Source: Telluribacter roseus (GTDB lineage: Bacteria > Bacteroidota > Bacteroidia > Cytophagales > Spirosomataceae). Taken from it: a DNA stretch of 64,000 bases. Below the pieces are notes generated by a model. That model saw only the letters and a program-made list of their open reading frames with translations, was not told the DNA's origin and did not search any database. Shown one piece after another: positions 54,194 through 63,323 of this stretch. The stretch covers positions 1-64,000 of the forward strand of contig NZ_JAFEUV020000002.1 in assembly GCF_017355915.2 (NCBI RefSeq), written 5' to 3'. The translations under genes and the position numbers were made by a program. Numbering within the stretch: position 1 is the first letter of the stretch; the number at the start of each line of letters is the position of its first letter.

Positions 54194-55102
54194 ATGGAAC
54201 AATACCTCGGCATAGATGTAGGCGGAACCAACGTAAAAATGGGAATCGTGGACGCTACAAATGGACGAATTTCAAATTTTTACAGCCACGATACAGCCAG
54301 CTGGCGTAAGTCAGGTCACTTTATAGAGCGTCTTGGTGACGCTATCTCACTCCAGCTTAATGAATACCCCAGCGTAAGGCGTGTAGGAATTGGCGTACCT
54401 GGTTTGATTACCCGCGATCGTACCACTCTGCTCGAAATTACTGCCATTCCCGAAATAGACGGAATTACTATAGTACCCGATCTAAAGAAACGCTTCCCCA
54501 ACCACGAGTTTTACCTGGAGAACGATGCTAATGCTGCGGCTCTGGGCGAATACTACTTTGGTGAAGAAAAGCTGCCCGAAGACTACATATTCGTAACGCT
54601 GGGAACAGGTGTAGGCGGTGCTGCCATCATAGACAAAAAAGTATTCAAAGGAGGAGGTGGTAACGCGATGGAGCCGGGCCACATTCCTTCAAAGAATAGC
54701 CGGGTACTGGAGCGTAATATAGGTAAGAAAGAGCTGCTGGATATGGCTAACGAAATGCGTAGCAAGTACACCGGGCAGACTCAACTACCTGCCGATGGTA
54801 CTATCTCTACTACCGGGCTGGTAGCAGCCGCGGGCGAAGGTGACGAGCTGGCCAAGCAGATATTTGATGAGATGGGTTATATGCTGGGTGATGGTCTGGT
54901 AGCCATGATACGGATTCTGGATATCACTACCGTTCTGATCGGCGGTGGAATATCAGCCTCTTTTGAGTATATTATGCCTGCGGTTAATGAGCGCCTGCAC
55001 TACTGGCTGACCCCTTACTATGAGAAGACCTTGGTTGTAAAGAGAGCTACCCTGGCCAATGACGCTGGTCTGCTGGGAGCTGCTTCTCTTTGCTTTGACT
55101 AA
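54194..55102 (+). CDS. ROK family sugar kinase-like protein lacking the zinc motif
   Basis: 302 residues. The phosphate loop IDVGGTNVKMGIVD, GIGVPGLI, the catalytic Asp in ENDANAAALGEY and LGTGVGGAAI are intact. The cluster CxCGxxGC that binds zinc in classical ROK glucokinases is missing: the region MEPGHIPSKNSRVLERNIGKKE has no cysteine, although the His of ExGH remains. It is probably a glucokinase or N-acetyl-sugar kinase; the substrate is unknown. A strong terminator follows. Confidence 0.87.
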   Translation: MEQYLGIDVGGTNVKMGIVDATNGRISNFYSHDTASWRKSGHFIERLGDAISLQLNEYPSVRRVGIGVPGLITRDRTTLLEITAIPEIDGITIVPDLKKRFPNHEFYLENDANAAALGEYYFGEEKLPEDYIFVTLGTGVGGAAIIDKKVFKGGGGNAMEPGHIPSKNSRVLERNIGKKELLDMANEMRSKYTGQTQLPADGTISTTGLVAAAGEGDELAKQIFDEMGYMLGDGLVAMIRILDITTVLIGGGISASFEYIMPAVNERLHYWLTPYYEKTLVVKRATLANDAGLLGAASLCFD

Positions 55103-55122
55103 GAAAAGTATATACGCTATAT

Positions 55123-55168
55123 AAAAAGCGGCGACAGATACTTATGTATTCCTGTCGCCGCTCTTTTG
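55123..55168 (+). terminator. Terminator of the ROK kinase gene
   Basis: AGCGGCGACAG pairs with CTGTCGCCGCT (extended by ATAC/GTAT inside), with A residues before and CTTTTG after. It may also serve the convergent murB. Confidence 0.85.
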
Positions 55169-55220
55169 TTAGAACTTATGTAAAAGAAGGCGGATACCTA
55201 ACCTCCTGATTTCCCAGTAG

Positions 55221-56237
55221 CTAGATAAAATTTACCTCTGGTGTAAGCTTAATACCAAACTTGGCTTCTACCGAGGCCTGTACCCGCTCAGCCAGGGCTT
55301 TGATCTGCTCGCCGGTACCACCGCCGTAGTTGACCAGTACCAGGGCCTGACGGGCATGTACACCCACCTGCCCCTCCCGAAAGCCCTTCCAGCCGGCCTG
55401 TTCGATAAGCCAGCCAGCCGGTACTTTGATCTTATCCGGAGCCGTAACGTAGCCCGGAAGTTCAGGGTACTCTTGCTTGAGCTGGTCGTACTGGGCTTTG
55501 GGTATCTCAGGATTCTTAAAGAAGCTGCCCGCATTACCAATCTGGGTGGGGTCGGGGAGTTTGCTCTGGCGTATCCGGATAACGGCTTCGCTGATCGCGC
55601 GGGTACTCAGCTCCTGTACATTCATCTCGGCCAGGGTCTTCTGAATATCCCCGTAGGATACCTGAAAAGCCGGTACCTTGTTGACACGGAAGGTCACGGC
55701 CGTAATAATATACTGCCCGCGCAGGTCGCGCTTAAATACGCTCTCCCGGTAGCCAAAGTTACACTCATCAGCTTTAAAGCGTCGAGCCTGCGCCGTTTCG
55801 ATATGTACGGCTTCCAGCTCTTCAAATACCTCTTTGATCTCCACGCCATAGGCACCGATGTTCTGCATGGGAGCTGCCCCTACCGTACCCGGTATCAGCG
55901 ACAGGTTCTCCAGGCCGGAGTAGCCGGCCTCCACCGTATGCAGAACCAGCTCGTGCCATACTTCACCCGCCCCTACCCGAAGGTACACATGCTCATCGTC
56001 CTCTTTGACTACCTCCATACCTTTAATGGCAATCCGGATTACCAGGGCATCCACATCCTGGGTCAGCAATACATTACTACCACCGCCCAGAATCCACTTG
56101 GGTACCTGCTGCCAGCGGGGGTTCTGCAGGAGCTGACGTAGCTCGTCGGCTGTGGTTACTTCTACAAAATACCGGGCTTTGGCTTCCAGACCGAATGTAT
56201 TGTAAGGACGTAGGGAAACGTTTTCTAATAACTGCAT
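55221..56237 (-). CDS. murB: UDP-N-acetylenolpyruvoylglucosamine reductase
   Basis: 338 residues. FAD-binding segment VLGGGSNVLL (WILGGGSNVLLT), IPGTVGAAPMQNIGAYG, the Y-x-x-S motif (YRESVFK), NAGSFFKNP with the catalytic Ser and the C-terminal PEVNFI Glu are present. The long insertion is that of type I MurB. It reduces the enolpyruvyl group in peptidoglycan precursor synthesis. The other mur genes are elsewhere. Confidence 0.96.
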   Translation of the reverse strand: MQLLENVSLRPYNTFGLEAKARYFVEVTTADELRQLLQNPRWQQVPKWILGGGSNVLLTQDVDALVIRIAIKGMEVVKEDDEHVYLRVGAGEVWHELVLHTVEAGYSGLENLSLIPGTVGAAPMQNIGAYGVEIKEVFEELEAVHIETAQARRFKADECNFGYRESVFKRDLRGQYIITAVTFRVNKVPAFQVSYGDIQKTLAEMNVQELSTRAISEAVIRIRQSKLPDPTQIGNAGSFFKNPEIPKAQYDQLKQEYPELPGYVTAPDKIKVPAGWLIEQAGWKGFREGQVGVHARQALVLVNYGGGTGEQIKALAERVQASVEAKFGIKLTPEVNFI

Positions 56238-56260
56238 ACACTATGAATACTTTGACGGGG

Positions 56261-56268
56261 CAAAGGTA
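56261..56268 (-). promoter_or_regulatory. Candidate murB promoter -7 box (TACCTTTG)
   Basis: TACCTTTG on the minus strand, 24 bases before the murB ATG. A TTG-like -33 is not clear at the usual spacing. Confidence 0.45.
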
Positions 56269-56319
56269 AGAATAGGAGCACAACAATATGCCAGCTGGGA
56301 ATGTTAATCCATTTTTGGT

Positions 56320-56327
56320 TATGTTTG
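56320..56327 (+). promoter_or_regulatory. Candidate promoter -7 box of the SPOR lipoprotein gene (TATGTTTG)
   Basis: TATGTTTG fits TAnnTTTG. It lies downstream of the longest possible start (56301) and 28 bases before ATG 56355, which supports the later start. Confidence 0.5.
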
Positions 56328-56354
56328 TACATTAATCTTGAATATGACTGTGGT

Positions 56355-56930
56355 ATGATACGCATTAGATTAATAGCCTTGCTTATTCTGGGAGTCGGAG
56401 TAGTAGGGATGTCTGGCTGTAGCCGCCGGGGAGTAGCCGCTGCCTCAGGCAGTACGTATAAGGAAGATCTGTCGAACGTACGTCCCAGGTACTCGTACGT
56501 AGAGCCTGCCATAGAGAAAGAAAAGGCTGCTGAGCGTAAAGAACCGGTGCGTAAGCCATCGGCCAAAGACGACAAGCCGCTGTACATCAACAAGCGGCTG
56601 GAGGCAGTACTGGATACCATGTACAGTCAGAACAAAGCCATCAAGTATATCAATGGGTATCGTATACAGCTGTATGTTGGAAATACCCGTGGGGAGGCCG
56701 AGGCTGCCAAAGCCTACATATACCAGATGTTCCCGGACCTGATTCCTTACGTATCGTACTCGCAGCCTACCTATCGGGTCAAAGCCGGGGATTTTATGTA
56801 CCGGGCCGATGCCGAGCAGTACCTGGACCAGATACGCCAGCAGTATCCTTCGTCAGTTATTCTGGCTGATCGGGTAGAAATTAAGAAAGGGCTGCAGATT
56901 GGAGCTACCGCTGAGGCTACTAAGGAGTAA
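56355..56930 (+). CDS. SPOR-domain lipoprotein
   Basis: About 191 residues from ATG 56355. The lipobox GMSGC marks a lipoprotein. After a charged linker, a SPOR domain (about 115-185: GYRIQLYVGNTRGEAEAAKAY, YRVKAGDFMYRADAEQYL) is expected to bind denuded glycan strands of peptidoglycan, typically at division sites. It follows murB divergently. Confidence 0.87.
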   Translation: MIRIRLIALLILGVGVVGMSGCSRRGVAAASGSTYKEDLSNVRPRYSYVEPAIEKEKAAERKEPVRKPSAKDDKPLYINKRLEAVLDTMYSQNKAIKYINGYRIQLYVGNTRGEAEAAKAYIYQMFPDLIPYVSYSQPTYRVKAGDFMYRADAEQYLDQIRQQYPSSVILADRVEIKKGLQIGATAEATKE

Positions 56931-56981
56931 CAGCCCAATGACCACTCACTAATTTAAGGCCATGATTGTCGGCCGGATGTT

Positions 56982-56989
56982 TATTTTTG
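56982..56989 (+). promoter_or_regulatory. Candidate gmd promoter -7 box (TATTTTTG)
   Basis: TATTTTTG fits TAnnTTTG, 42 bases before the gmd ATG. No well-spaced -33 TTG is seen. Confidence 0.45.
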
Positions 56990-57031
56990 TGATACTATAA
57001 AGGAAGATCACCCACCACTTCTTAATTTACA

Positions 57032-58144
57032 ATGAAGAAAGCGCTTATTACAGGTATTACAGGGCAGGATGGAGCCTACCTGGCTGAGTTACTATTGAGT
57101 AAAGGCTATGAGGTACACGGTATCAAGCGCCGTACCTCCCTTTTCAATACTCAGCGTATTGATCATATGTACGAAGATCCGCACGAGAAAGACGTACGCT
57201 TTCATCTCCACTACGGTGATCTGAGTGACTCTACCAACATCATCCGGATTATTCAGGAGGTACAGCCCGACGAAATCTATAACCTGGGAGCCATGTCGCA
57301 TGTGCGGGTGAGCTTCGAAGAACCGGAGTATACAGCCAATGTAGATGGTATAGGTACACTGCGTATCCTGGAGGCGGTGCGCCTGCTGGGACTTACGCAG
57401 AAGACAAAGATATACCAGGCTTCTACCTCGGAACTGTACGGTCTGGTACAGGAAGTACCCCAGTCCGAGAATACGCCCTTTTACCCTCGTTCGCCCTATG
57501 CAGTAGCCAAGCTATACGGCTACTGGATTACGGTCAACTACCGCGAAGCCTACAATATGTTCGCGGTCAATGGAATCCTCTTTAATCACGAGTCACCGCT
57601 ACGTGGCGAAACTTTCGTGACCCGCAAGATTACCCGTGCCGTAGCGCGTATTGCGCTGGGCCTGCAGGATAAGATCTACCTGGGTAACCTGGATGCCCGC
57701 CGCGACTGGGGACACGCCAAGGACTTTGTGGAGGCTATGTGGCTGATCTTACAGCAGGATGTACCCGAAGACTATGTGATCGCTACCGGCCAGACTACCA
57801 GTATCCGTGACTTTGTAAAGATGGCTTTTGCTGAGGTAGGTATCGAGCTTACTTTTGAAGGTGAGGGCGCCAAAGAAAGAGCGGTGGTAGCCAAGTGCAA
57901 CGATCCACTCTATCAGTTGCCGATTGGGAAAGAGATATTGTGTATAGATGAGCGGTACTTCCGCCCTACGGAGGTAGAGCTGCTGATCGGTGATCCTACC
58001 AAGGCTATGACCAAGCTGGGCTGGAAGCCTAAGTATGACCTGCCTGCACTGGTGAAGGACATGGTAAGCGCAGATCTTGATCTGTTCAAGAAAGACCAAC
58101 TACTGGAAAGCAGCGGGCACCGCGTCATGAATTATTTTGAATAA
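57032..58144 (+). CDS. gmd: GDP-mannose 4,6-dehydratase
   Basis: 370 residues, normal for Gmd. [14 protein letters not shown] (NAD(P) fold), [22 protein letters not shown] and the catalytic YAVAK, with [17 protein letters not shown], identify it firmly. It converts GDP-mannose to the 4-keto-6-deoxy sugar, the precursor of GDP-fucose and relatives. The usual partner (GDP-fucose synthase) is not next to it; the downstream gene is htrA, convergent. Confidence 0.97.
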   Translation: MKKALITGITGQDGAYLAELLLSKGYEVHGIKRRTSLFNTQRIDHMYEDPHEKDVRFHLHYGDLSDSTNIIRIIQEVQPDEIYNLGAMSHVRVSFEEPEYTANVDGIGTLRILEAVRLLGLTQKTKIYQASTSELYGLVQEVPQSENTPFYPRSPYAVAKLYGYWITVNYREAYNMFAVNGILFNHESPLRGETFVTRKITRAVARIALGLQDKIYLGNLDARRDWGHAKDFVEAMWLILQQDVPEDYVIATGQTTSIRDFVKMAFAEVGIELTFEGEGAKERAVVAKCNDPLYQLPIGKEILCIDERYFRPTEVELLIGDPTKAMTKLGWKPKYDLPALVKDMVSADLDLFKKDQLLESSGHRVMNYFE

Positions 58145-58165
58145 CAGCTTTTAACAGCTACTAAT

Positions 58166-58210
58166 AAAAAAGCAGCGGCCCCGATCGTATGATCGGGGCC
58201 GCTGCTTTTT
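58166..58210. terminator. Bidirectional terminator between gmd and htrA
   Basis: A perfect 16-bp stem AGCAGCGGCCCCGATC, GTAT, its complement, flanked by A and T runs. Confidence 0.92.
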
Positions 58211-58225
58211 ATCTATATTAACCTA

Positions 58226-59767
58226 TTACAGTCGGAAACCGAAGGTAAATACATCACGTGGCGCGTCGATATAGAATCCTTCGAACTGCACCATAGTGTC
58301 AGTCTTACCAGCCAAAGCCTGATCCAGCTCTTTCACCGAACGTACCGCTTTACCATTCACCTTGGTGATAATGAAGCCTTCCTCTACACCGGCACGGGCT
58401 AGTTTACCGCCTTCAATGCCTGTTACTTTCACACCGCCAGGTACACTATAACGTGACAGACGCTGCTTTTCCTGATCGTTCAGGTTGCCAAAGCGAGCTC
58501 CTAAAGAACTCAGTGTACTGGCTGACTCTTCACGACGGATAACATCTGATCCACCGGTACGGTTTCTGAGTGTTACAGTCAGATCTCTCTCCTGTCCGTT
58601 ACGGTTAACAGTTACAGCTACCTTGTCACCAGGACGGTGCAGACCGATCGCCTGCTGCAGTTGAGGAATAGAACCGATAGGCAGACCATCTACCTTAACG
58701 ATTACGTCTCCTTTGGCAATACCAGCCGCCTTGGCAGCGCTATTGTCAGTGAATTCGCGTACATATACACCTTCACTAACTTTTACGCCATACTCTTCGG
58801 CTTTACGGCTATCCAGATCGTCAAGGGCGATACCGAGGTAACCACGCTGAACAGCACCATACTTGATAATATCGCTGGATACCTTCTTTACAATGCCCGC
58901 AGGTACCGCAAAGGCATAACCAGCAAAGCTACCAGTAGGGCTGGCAATGGCAGTATTGATACCTACCAGTTCACCTCTGAGGTTTACGAGTGCTCCACCA
59001 CTATTACCGGGGTTTACTACCGCGTCAGTCTGGATAAAAGCTTCCAGGGGAGAATCACCTTCGAAATCACCACTTGCACCAAACTTACGAGCGTACTCCT
59101 GGCTAATGATACCCAGACCACGTCCTTTGGCACTTACAATACCCGCTGTTACTGTAGACTCAAGGTTGAAAGGGTTACCTACGGCTACTACCCATTCACC
59201 TACCTTTAAGGCGTCAGAGTTACCAAACACTACAGCTGGTAGGTCTTTACGCTCTACCTTGATCACGGCAATATCCGTTGAAGGATCAGTACCGACTACC
59301 TTCGCCGTAATTTTGCTTTTATTGTAGAGCGTTACTTCCAGTTGGTCGGCACCTTCAACTACGTGGTTGTTAGTAACGATATATCCATCTGCACTGATAA
59401 TTACTCCAGACCCGGAAGCTTCCTGACCTCGCTGTGGCCCACGGGGCTGAGCTCTCATGTCATCACCAAAGAAGTCACGGAAGAAATCTGGTAATTGCTG
59501 CTGACCGCCACGTGCAGTCTGACGCGTCATACTTGATTTAATATGTACTACTGTGGGAGTTGCTACTTCTGCTGCATATGTAAAATCGCCAGGGGTGCCG
59601 GCAGGTAGGCCGGTTGAGGTAAAGCGAGGCAAAGTCTCGGTAGAAGACTCTTTTAAAATTACGTCACGCTCACCGTCAGAATCTAATAATTTGAAGCCGG
59701 CTATAGTTGTGGCACTTGATAGTACCCCAACCAGCGCTATTGCTTTCCAGTTTGTTTTCATAGCCAT
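58226..59767 (-). CDS. DegP/HtrA-type serine protease
   Basis: 513 residues. A signal or membrane anchor is followed by the trypsin-like domain with His135 (TNNHVV), Asp165 (STDIAVI) and Ser256 (NPGNSGGAL), then two PDZ domains (about 305-395 and 440-510). It degrades or refolds misfolded envelope proteins. It has a consensus promoter at 59851-59885. Two start ATGs lie two codons apart (59767 and 59761). Confidence 0.95.
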   Translation of the reverse strand: MAMKTNWKAIALVGVLSSATTIAGFKLLDSDGERDVILKESSTETLPRFTSTGLPAGTPGDFTYAAEVATPTVVHIKSSMTRQTARGGQQQLPDFFRDFFGDDMRAQPRGPQRGQEASGSGVIISADGYIVTNNHVVEGADQLEVTLYNKSKITAKVVGTDPSTDIAVIKVERKDLPAVVFGNSDALKVGEWVVAVGNPFNLESTVTAGIVSAKGRGLGIISQEYARKFGASGDFEGDSPLEAFIQTDAVVNPGNSGGALVNLRGELVGINTAIASPTGSFAGYAFAVPAGIVKKVSSDIIKYGAVQRGYLGIALDDLDSRKAEEYGVKVSEGVYVREFTDNSAAKAAGIAKGDVIVKVDGLPIGSIPQLQQAIGLHRPGDKVAVTVNRNGQERDLTVTLRNRTGGSDVIRREESASTLSSLGARFGNLNDQEKQRLSRYSVPGGVKVTGIEGGKLARAGVEEGFIITKVNGKAVRSVKELDQALAGKTDTMVQFEGFYIDAPRDVFTFGFRL

Positions 59768-59850
59768 CTCAATGGGTTTAATAATGTATTTACGAAACGC
59801 ACTTAGGATAGTAATCTATTCCCCTGTACGAGGTATTTAACAAATTTTAA

Positions 59851-59885
59851 CAAAGATAAATTCTTAGAAAAAGAATCGTACCAAA
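59851..59885 (-). promoter_or_regulatory. Promoter of the htrA gene (TTTG-N23-TATCTTTG)
   Basis: On the minus strand the -7 box TATCTTTG (59858-59851) follows a TTTG (59885-59882) by 23 bases. The leader is about 80 bases. Confidence 0.65.
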
Positions 59886-59910
59886 TGATGATGAGAGGTT
59901 TAACATGACA

Positions 59911-59956
59911 ACAAACAGAGGTGGTATCTGTTTGCTTTGACACCACCCCCGTTTGT
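59911..59956 (-). terminator. Hairpin after hsp20, possible terminator
   Basis: ACAAACAGAGGTGGT and ACCACCCCCGTTTGT pair at 13 of 15 positions across a 16-base loop. It follows the hsp20 stop and lies just before the htrA promoter. No clean T-run follows, so termination is inferred. Confidence 0.4.
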
Positions 59957-59983
59957 ACAACCTCATCTCTGTGGATGAACTGC

Positions 59984-60415
59984 TTACTTTATTTCAATTT
60001 GGCGTACAGGCTTTACCTTTGCTTCCTCACGCTTTGGTAGCTCTATGGATAGGATACCATCGGTGTAGGTCGCTTCGATTCTTTCACTATCAATGGTGGC
60101 AGGTAAAGTAAATGTACGCTGAAATGAAGCATACTTAAATTCACGACGGGTATACTTCATATTTTCCTTCTCTTCCTTCTGCTCCCTCTGGGCCGAAATA
60201 GTCAGCTTATTGTTATTCAGGTCCAGCTTGAAGTCTTCTTTCTGCATACCGGGCGCTGCTACTTCTATACGGTAGCCTTCGGTATGCTCGATAACATTGA
60301 CCGCGGGAGAGGTACCGTTGTAGGCAGGAGCAAACAGCTCATTCATAGAGTCTTTTCCAAAGAAGCCTTCAAATAAAGTAGGATAAGCATATCCATTTTT
60401 TACTACTGAGTTCAT
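59984..60415 (-). CDS. Small heat shock protein (Hsp20/alpha-crystallin)
   Basis: 143 residues. The alpha-crystallin domain (about 35-130: NVIEHTEGYRIEVAAPGMQKEDFKLDLNNNKL, then FQRTFTLPATIDSERIEATYTDGILSIELPK) is complete, with the short C-terminal tail. It is an ATP-independent holdase in the cytoplasm. Being next to htrA, another stress gene, suggests common stress control, but no shared site is evident. Confidence 0.95.
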   Translation of the reverse strand: MNSVVKNGYAYPTLFEGFFGKDSMNELFAPAYNGTSPAVNVIEHTEGYRIEVAAPGMQKEDFKLDLNNNKLTISAQREQKEEKENMKYTRREFKYASFQRTFTLPATIDSERIEATYTDGILSIELPKREEAKVKPVRQIEIK

Positions 60416-60790
60416 AGCTATTTATGCTTTTAAGTTAATCTATATCTGTTTACTTTTTTACATTTTCAATTGTACTAACAGATTTAAAAGAGGTATACCA
60501 AACCAAAAAATAGCTGTTTTTATGACATTATGGCGTTAATAGTTTAGAAAAAGTTATATAAGGTGCCATTATGGCCGAGAAAAAAAAGTGTCAAATTGAA
60601 TGAAGTGTATCAGTATAATTAATGGTAGGGAGATTGCGAAAAAAAGAGGATATAGAAGAAGTAGTCCCTAAGCAAGCGGGATAGAAAGGCATACTAGTAG
60701 TGGGTCATGGGGAATAAATCCCTCAGCCTCTAAGGAAGCTTAGTAGAGGATCAGCTACGTATTGTAGGAATGGGAACTGGTGTGTAGTAA
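60416..60790. other. 375-bp gap between rnc and hsp20
   Basis: AT-rich left part next to the hsp20 start, then mixed sequence. I find no ORF, tRNA or clear terminator. It probably holds the hsp20 promoter, but no -7 box of the TAnnTTTG type is seen. Confidence 0.5.
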
Positions 60791-61543
60791 CTATTTCAGT
60801 TCCAGTTGCTCACAGGCTTTTTCGGCAGCCGACTGTTCGGCTTTCTTCTTGGTATAGCCATTGCCTACGGCAAACGGTTCTTCATCTACCAAAAGTCGTG
60901 ATATAAACTCGCGGTGGTGGCGGTTGCCGCGTTCTTCGACAATCTCAAATCTCACCTCCTTTCCCTCACGCTGTGCCCATTCGATAACCAGGCTCTTGAA
61001 GTTAACATTATTCTGGATAATGTTTTCGAGGTCATAGTGGGCCAGGAGCTTCTTGATAATGAACTTGCGGGTGAAGTTAAAGCCCTTGTCCAGATAGATA
61101 GCCCCGACAAAAGCTTCCAGAGCATCGCCGTACATAGAGGAGCGGGGCGACATACCGCGGCGGTTGCCATCGTATTCGATCAGGTGGTCCAGGCCCAGCT
61201 TACGCGAAATCTGGTTAAGCGTTTCACGGTTGACGATACGGGAGCGTATCTCAGTCAGGAAGCCTTCGTCCTTGTAGGGGTACTTGGTAAACAGAAACTC
61301 CGCTACGACCATACCCAGTACCGAGTCGCCCAGGTACTCAAGACGTTCGTTAGACTCCCGGAACCCCTGGATCGCTGTTTCCTTGGAGGCCGACGTATGG
61401 CGAAAAGCAAGCTGGTATACACTTAGGTTGGATGGACGCTCGCCAAGTATATGGGCGATAGCCTTCCTGAATTTCTTCTCTTCAGCGTCGTTAATAGTAG
61501 ATTTGAAGAGGGAAATAATCGGTTGCAGGACTCGCTTCGCCAA
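60791..61543 (-). CDS. rnc: Ribonuclease III
   Basis: 250 residues. The RNase III signature NERLEYLGDSVLG, the metal-binding Glu/Asp (SMYGDALEAFVGAIYLD) and a C-terminal double-stranded RNA-binding domain (about 180-248) are present. It processes rRNA precursors and double-stranded RNA. 12 bases after fabF, in an acpP-fabF-rnc order common in Bacteroidota. Confidence 0.96.
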   Translation of the reverse strand: MAKRVLQPIISLFKSTINDAEEKKFRKAIAHILGERPSNLSVYQLAFRHTSASKETAIQGFRESNERLEYLGDSVLGMVVAEFLFTKYPYKDEGFLTEIRSRIVNRETLNQISRKLGLDHLIEYDGNRRGMSPRSSMYGDALEAFVGAIYLDKGFNFTRKFIIKKLLAHYDLENIIQNNVNFKSLVIEWAQREGKEVRFEIVEERGNRHHREFISRLLVDEEPFAVGNGYTKKKAEQSAAEKACEQLELK

Positions 61544-61555
61544 GGAAACAGTACG

Positions 61556-62809
61556 TTAGACGTCTAACTTTTTGAAGATGACAGACGCATTGTGGCCGCC
61601 AAAACCAAAGGTATTGCTGAGTGCGATATTAACGGTACGTTGCTGAGCCTTATTAAAGGTAAGATTCAGGCGAGGATTAATCTCGGGGTCGTCCGTAAAG
61701 TGATTGATGGTAGGAGGTACCACCTGATCTTGGATAGCCAGGATACAAGCGGCGGCTTCGATAGCACCGGCTCCACCGAGCAGGTGTCCGGTCATCGATT
61801 TGGTAGAGCTTATATTGAGGTTATAAGCAGCATCACCAAACATCCGCTCAATGGCTTTTATTTCCTGAGGATCTCCAATGGGAGTAGAAGTACCATGCGT
61901 ATTGATGTAATCTACATCTTCGGGCTTGATACCTGCATCCGCTAGGGCATTTTTCATTACCATGTAGGCGCCATGTCCTTCAGGATGAGGAGCCGTGATA
62001 TGGTAGGCATCAGAGGTCATGCCGGCACCGATCATTTCGGCGTAGATCTTAGCACCGCGGGCTTTGGCGTGCTCGTATTCTTCCAGAATCAGGGCAGCTC
62101 CTCCTTCGCCTAATACAAACCCATCACGATCTTTGTCGTAGGGGCGTGAGGCTGTTTCGGGAGAATCATTACGCTCCGAAAGGGCTTTCAGTGCGTTGAA
62201 TCCACCTACACCCGCATTGGTAACGGCTGCTTCGGATCCACCGCTGATGCACACATCCATCATACCCAGCCTGATGTAGTTGTAGGCATCAATAAGGGCA
62301 TTGGTAGAAGATGCACAGGCCGAAACGGTAATAAAGGTTGGCCCACGGAAGCCGTAGCGGATCGAGATAACCCCGGAGGCACTATCTGCGATCATTTTGG
62401 GGATAAAGAAAGGATTGAAGCGTGGGGTACGGTTGCCTTCGCTGAAGTTCATTACTTCATCTTCAAAGGTTTTCAGACCGCCTATACCCGAGCCCCATAT
62501 AACACCCGCCTTGTCCAGATCAAGTTTTTCCAGATCAAAGCCGGCATCTTTCATGGCCTCTTCGGCCGCGATAACTGCGTATTGGGTAAAGGGGTCCATT
62601 TTACGAGCCTCCTGCCGGGGAATGTAGTCATTCAGATCCAGACCCTTTACCTCACAGGCAAAGCGGGTCCGAAACTTTTCGGCATCGAATCGGGTAATAG
62701 GTGCCGCGCCACTGACGCCGGCCACCAAATTCTTCCAAAAAGTTTGAACATCATTTCCTACTGGCGTAAGGGCGCCTAATCCGGTAACTACAACTCGCTT
62801 GAAACTCAT
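61556..62809 (-). CDS. fabF: 3-oxoacyl-ACP synthase II
   Basis: 417 residues. The active-site Cys165 in VSACASS and the two histidines (INTHGTSTP and MTGHLLGGAGA) are present. It extends acyl-ACP by two carbons in fatty acid synthesis. It lies 46 bp after acpP and 12 bp before rnc, apparently cotranscribed. Confidence 0.97.
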   Translation of the reverse strand: MSFKRVVVTGLGALTPVGNDVQTFWKNLVAGVSGAAPITRFDAEKFRTRFACEVKGLDLNDYIPRQEARKMDPFTQYAVIAAEEAMKDAGFDLEKLDLDKAGVIWGSGIGGLKTFEDEVMNFSEGNRTPRFNPFFIPKMIADSASGVISIRYGFRGPTFITVSACASSTNALIDAYNYIRLGMMDVCISGGSEAAVTNAGVGGFNALKALSERNDSPETASRPYDKDRDGFVLGEGGAALILEEYEHAKARGAKIYAEMIGAGMTSDAYHITAPHPEGHGAYMVMKNALADAGIKPEDVDYINTHGTSTPIGDPQEIKAIERMFGDAAYNLNISSTKSMTGHLLGGAGAIEAAACILAIQDQVVPPTINHFTDDPEINPRLNLTFNKAQQRTVNIALSNTFGFGGHNASVIFKKLDV

Positions 62810-62855
62810 AAAATGGACTAAAAGGGGAAGATAATACGGTTAGTGTAAGCTTTGA

Positions 62856-63092
62856 CTACTTAACGTTTTCTTCCAGATAGGTGATAGCCTGACCTACCGT
62901 ACCGATATTTTCAGCCTGGTCGTCAGGAATAGAGATGTTGAATTCTTTCTCGAACTCCATGATCAACTCAACGGTATCCAGAGAGTCTGCTCCCAAGTCG
63001 TTTGTGAAGCTGGCCTCGGGCGTTACCTCCGACTCTTCTACGCCGAGTTTCTCGACGATAATCTGCTTAACTCTTTCTGCGATTTCTGACAT
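62856..63092 (-). CDS. acpP: Acyl carrier protein
   Basis: 78 residues, acidic. The phosphopantetheine site is Ser37 in [10 protein letters not shown]. It carries the growing acyl chain for FabF, FabD and others. It is the first gene of the acpP-fabF-rnc operon and diverges from kdsA. Confidence 0.97.
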   Translation of the reverse strand: MSEIAERVKQIIVEKLGVEESEVTPEASFTNDLGADSLDTVELIMEFEKEFNISIPDDQAENIGTVGQAITYLEENVK

Positions 63093-63253
63093 TTTGTAAA
63101 CGCTTTTTGGTTAAAAACGCCACAAAGAAAGATATTTCAAATCATTTTGTCAAACAATTTTTAATACGCCCGGATGAAGCTCACAGCCAGCCATGCAAAA
63201 AAAATAGCAGTATATCAGCTGCTTACAAAATATTGATTGGCTATAAAAGTAGA

Positions 63254-63288
63254 TTTGGTCCAGATCAGCTTAGAGAACCGTACCTTTG
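63254..63288 (+). promoter_or_regulatory. Promoter of kdsA (TTTG-N23-TACCTTTG)
   Basis: TTTG (63254-63257), 23 bases, then TACCTTTG (63281-63288). Transcription would start about 30 bases before the ATG at 63324. Confidence 0.68.
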
Positions 63289-63323
63289 AGGAAATTTTCA
63301 ATTATTACCGATTTCAGAAGCCT

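Noticed and set aside
57032-58144. GDP-fucose pathway cluster
   Set aside because: Only gmd is present; no fucose synthase, glycosyltransferase or wzx/wzy gene is adjacent, so no cluster can be claimed.
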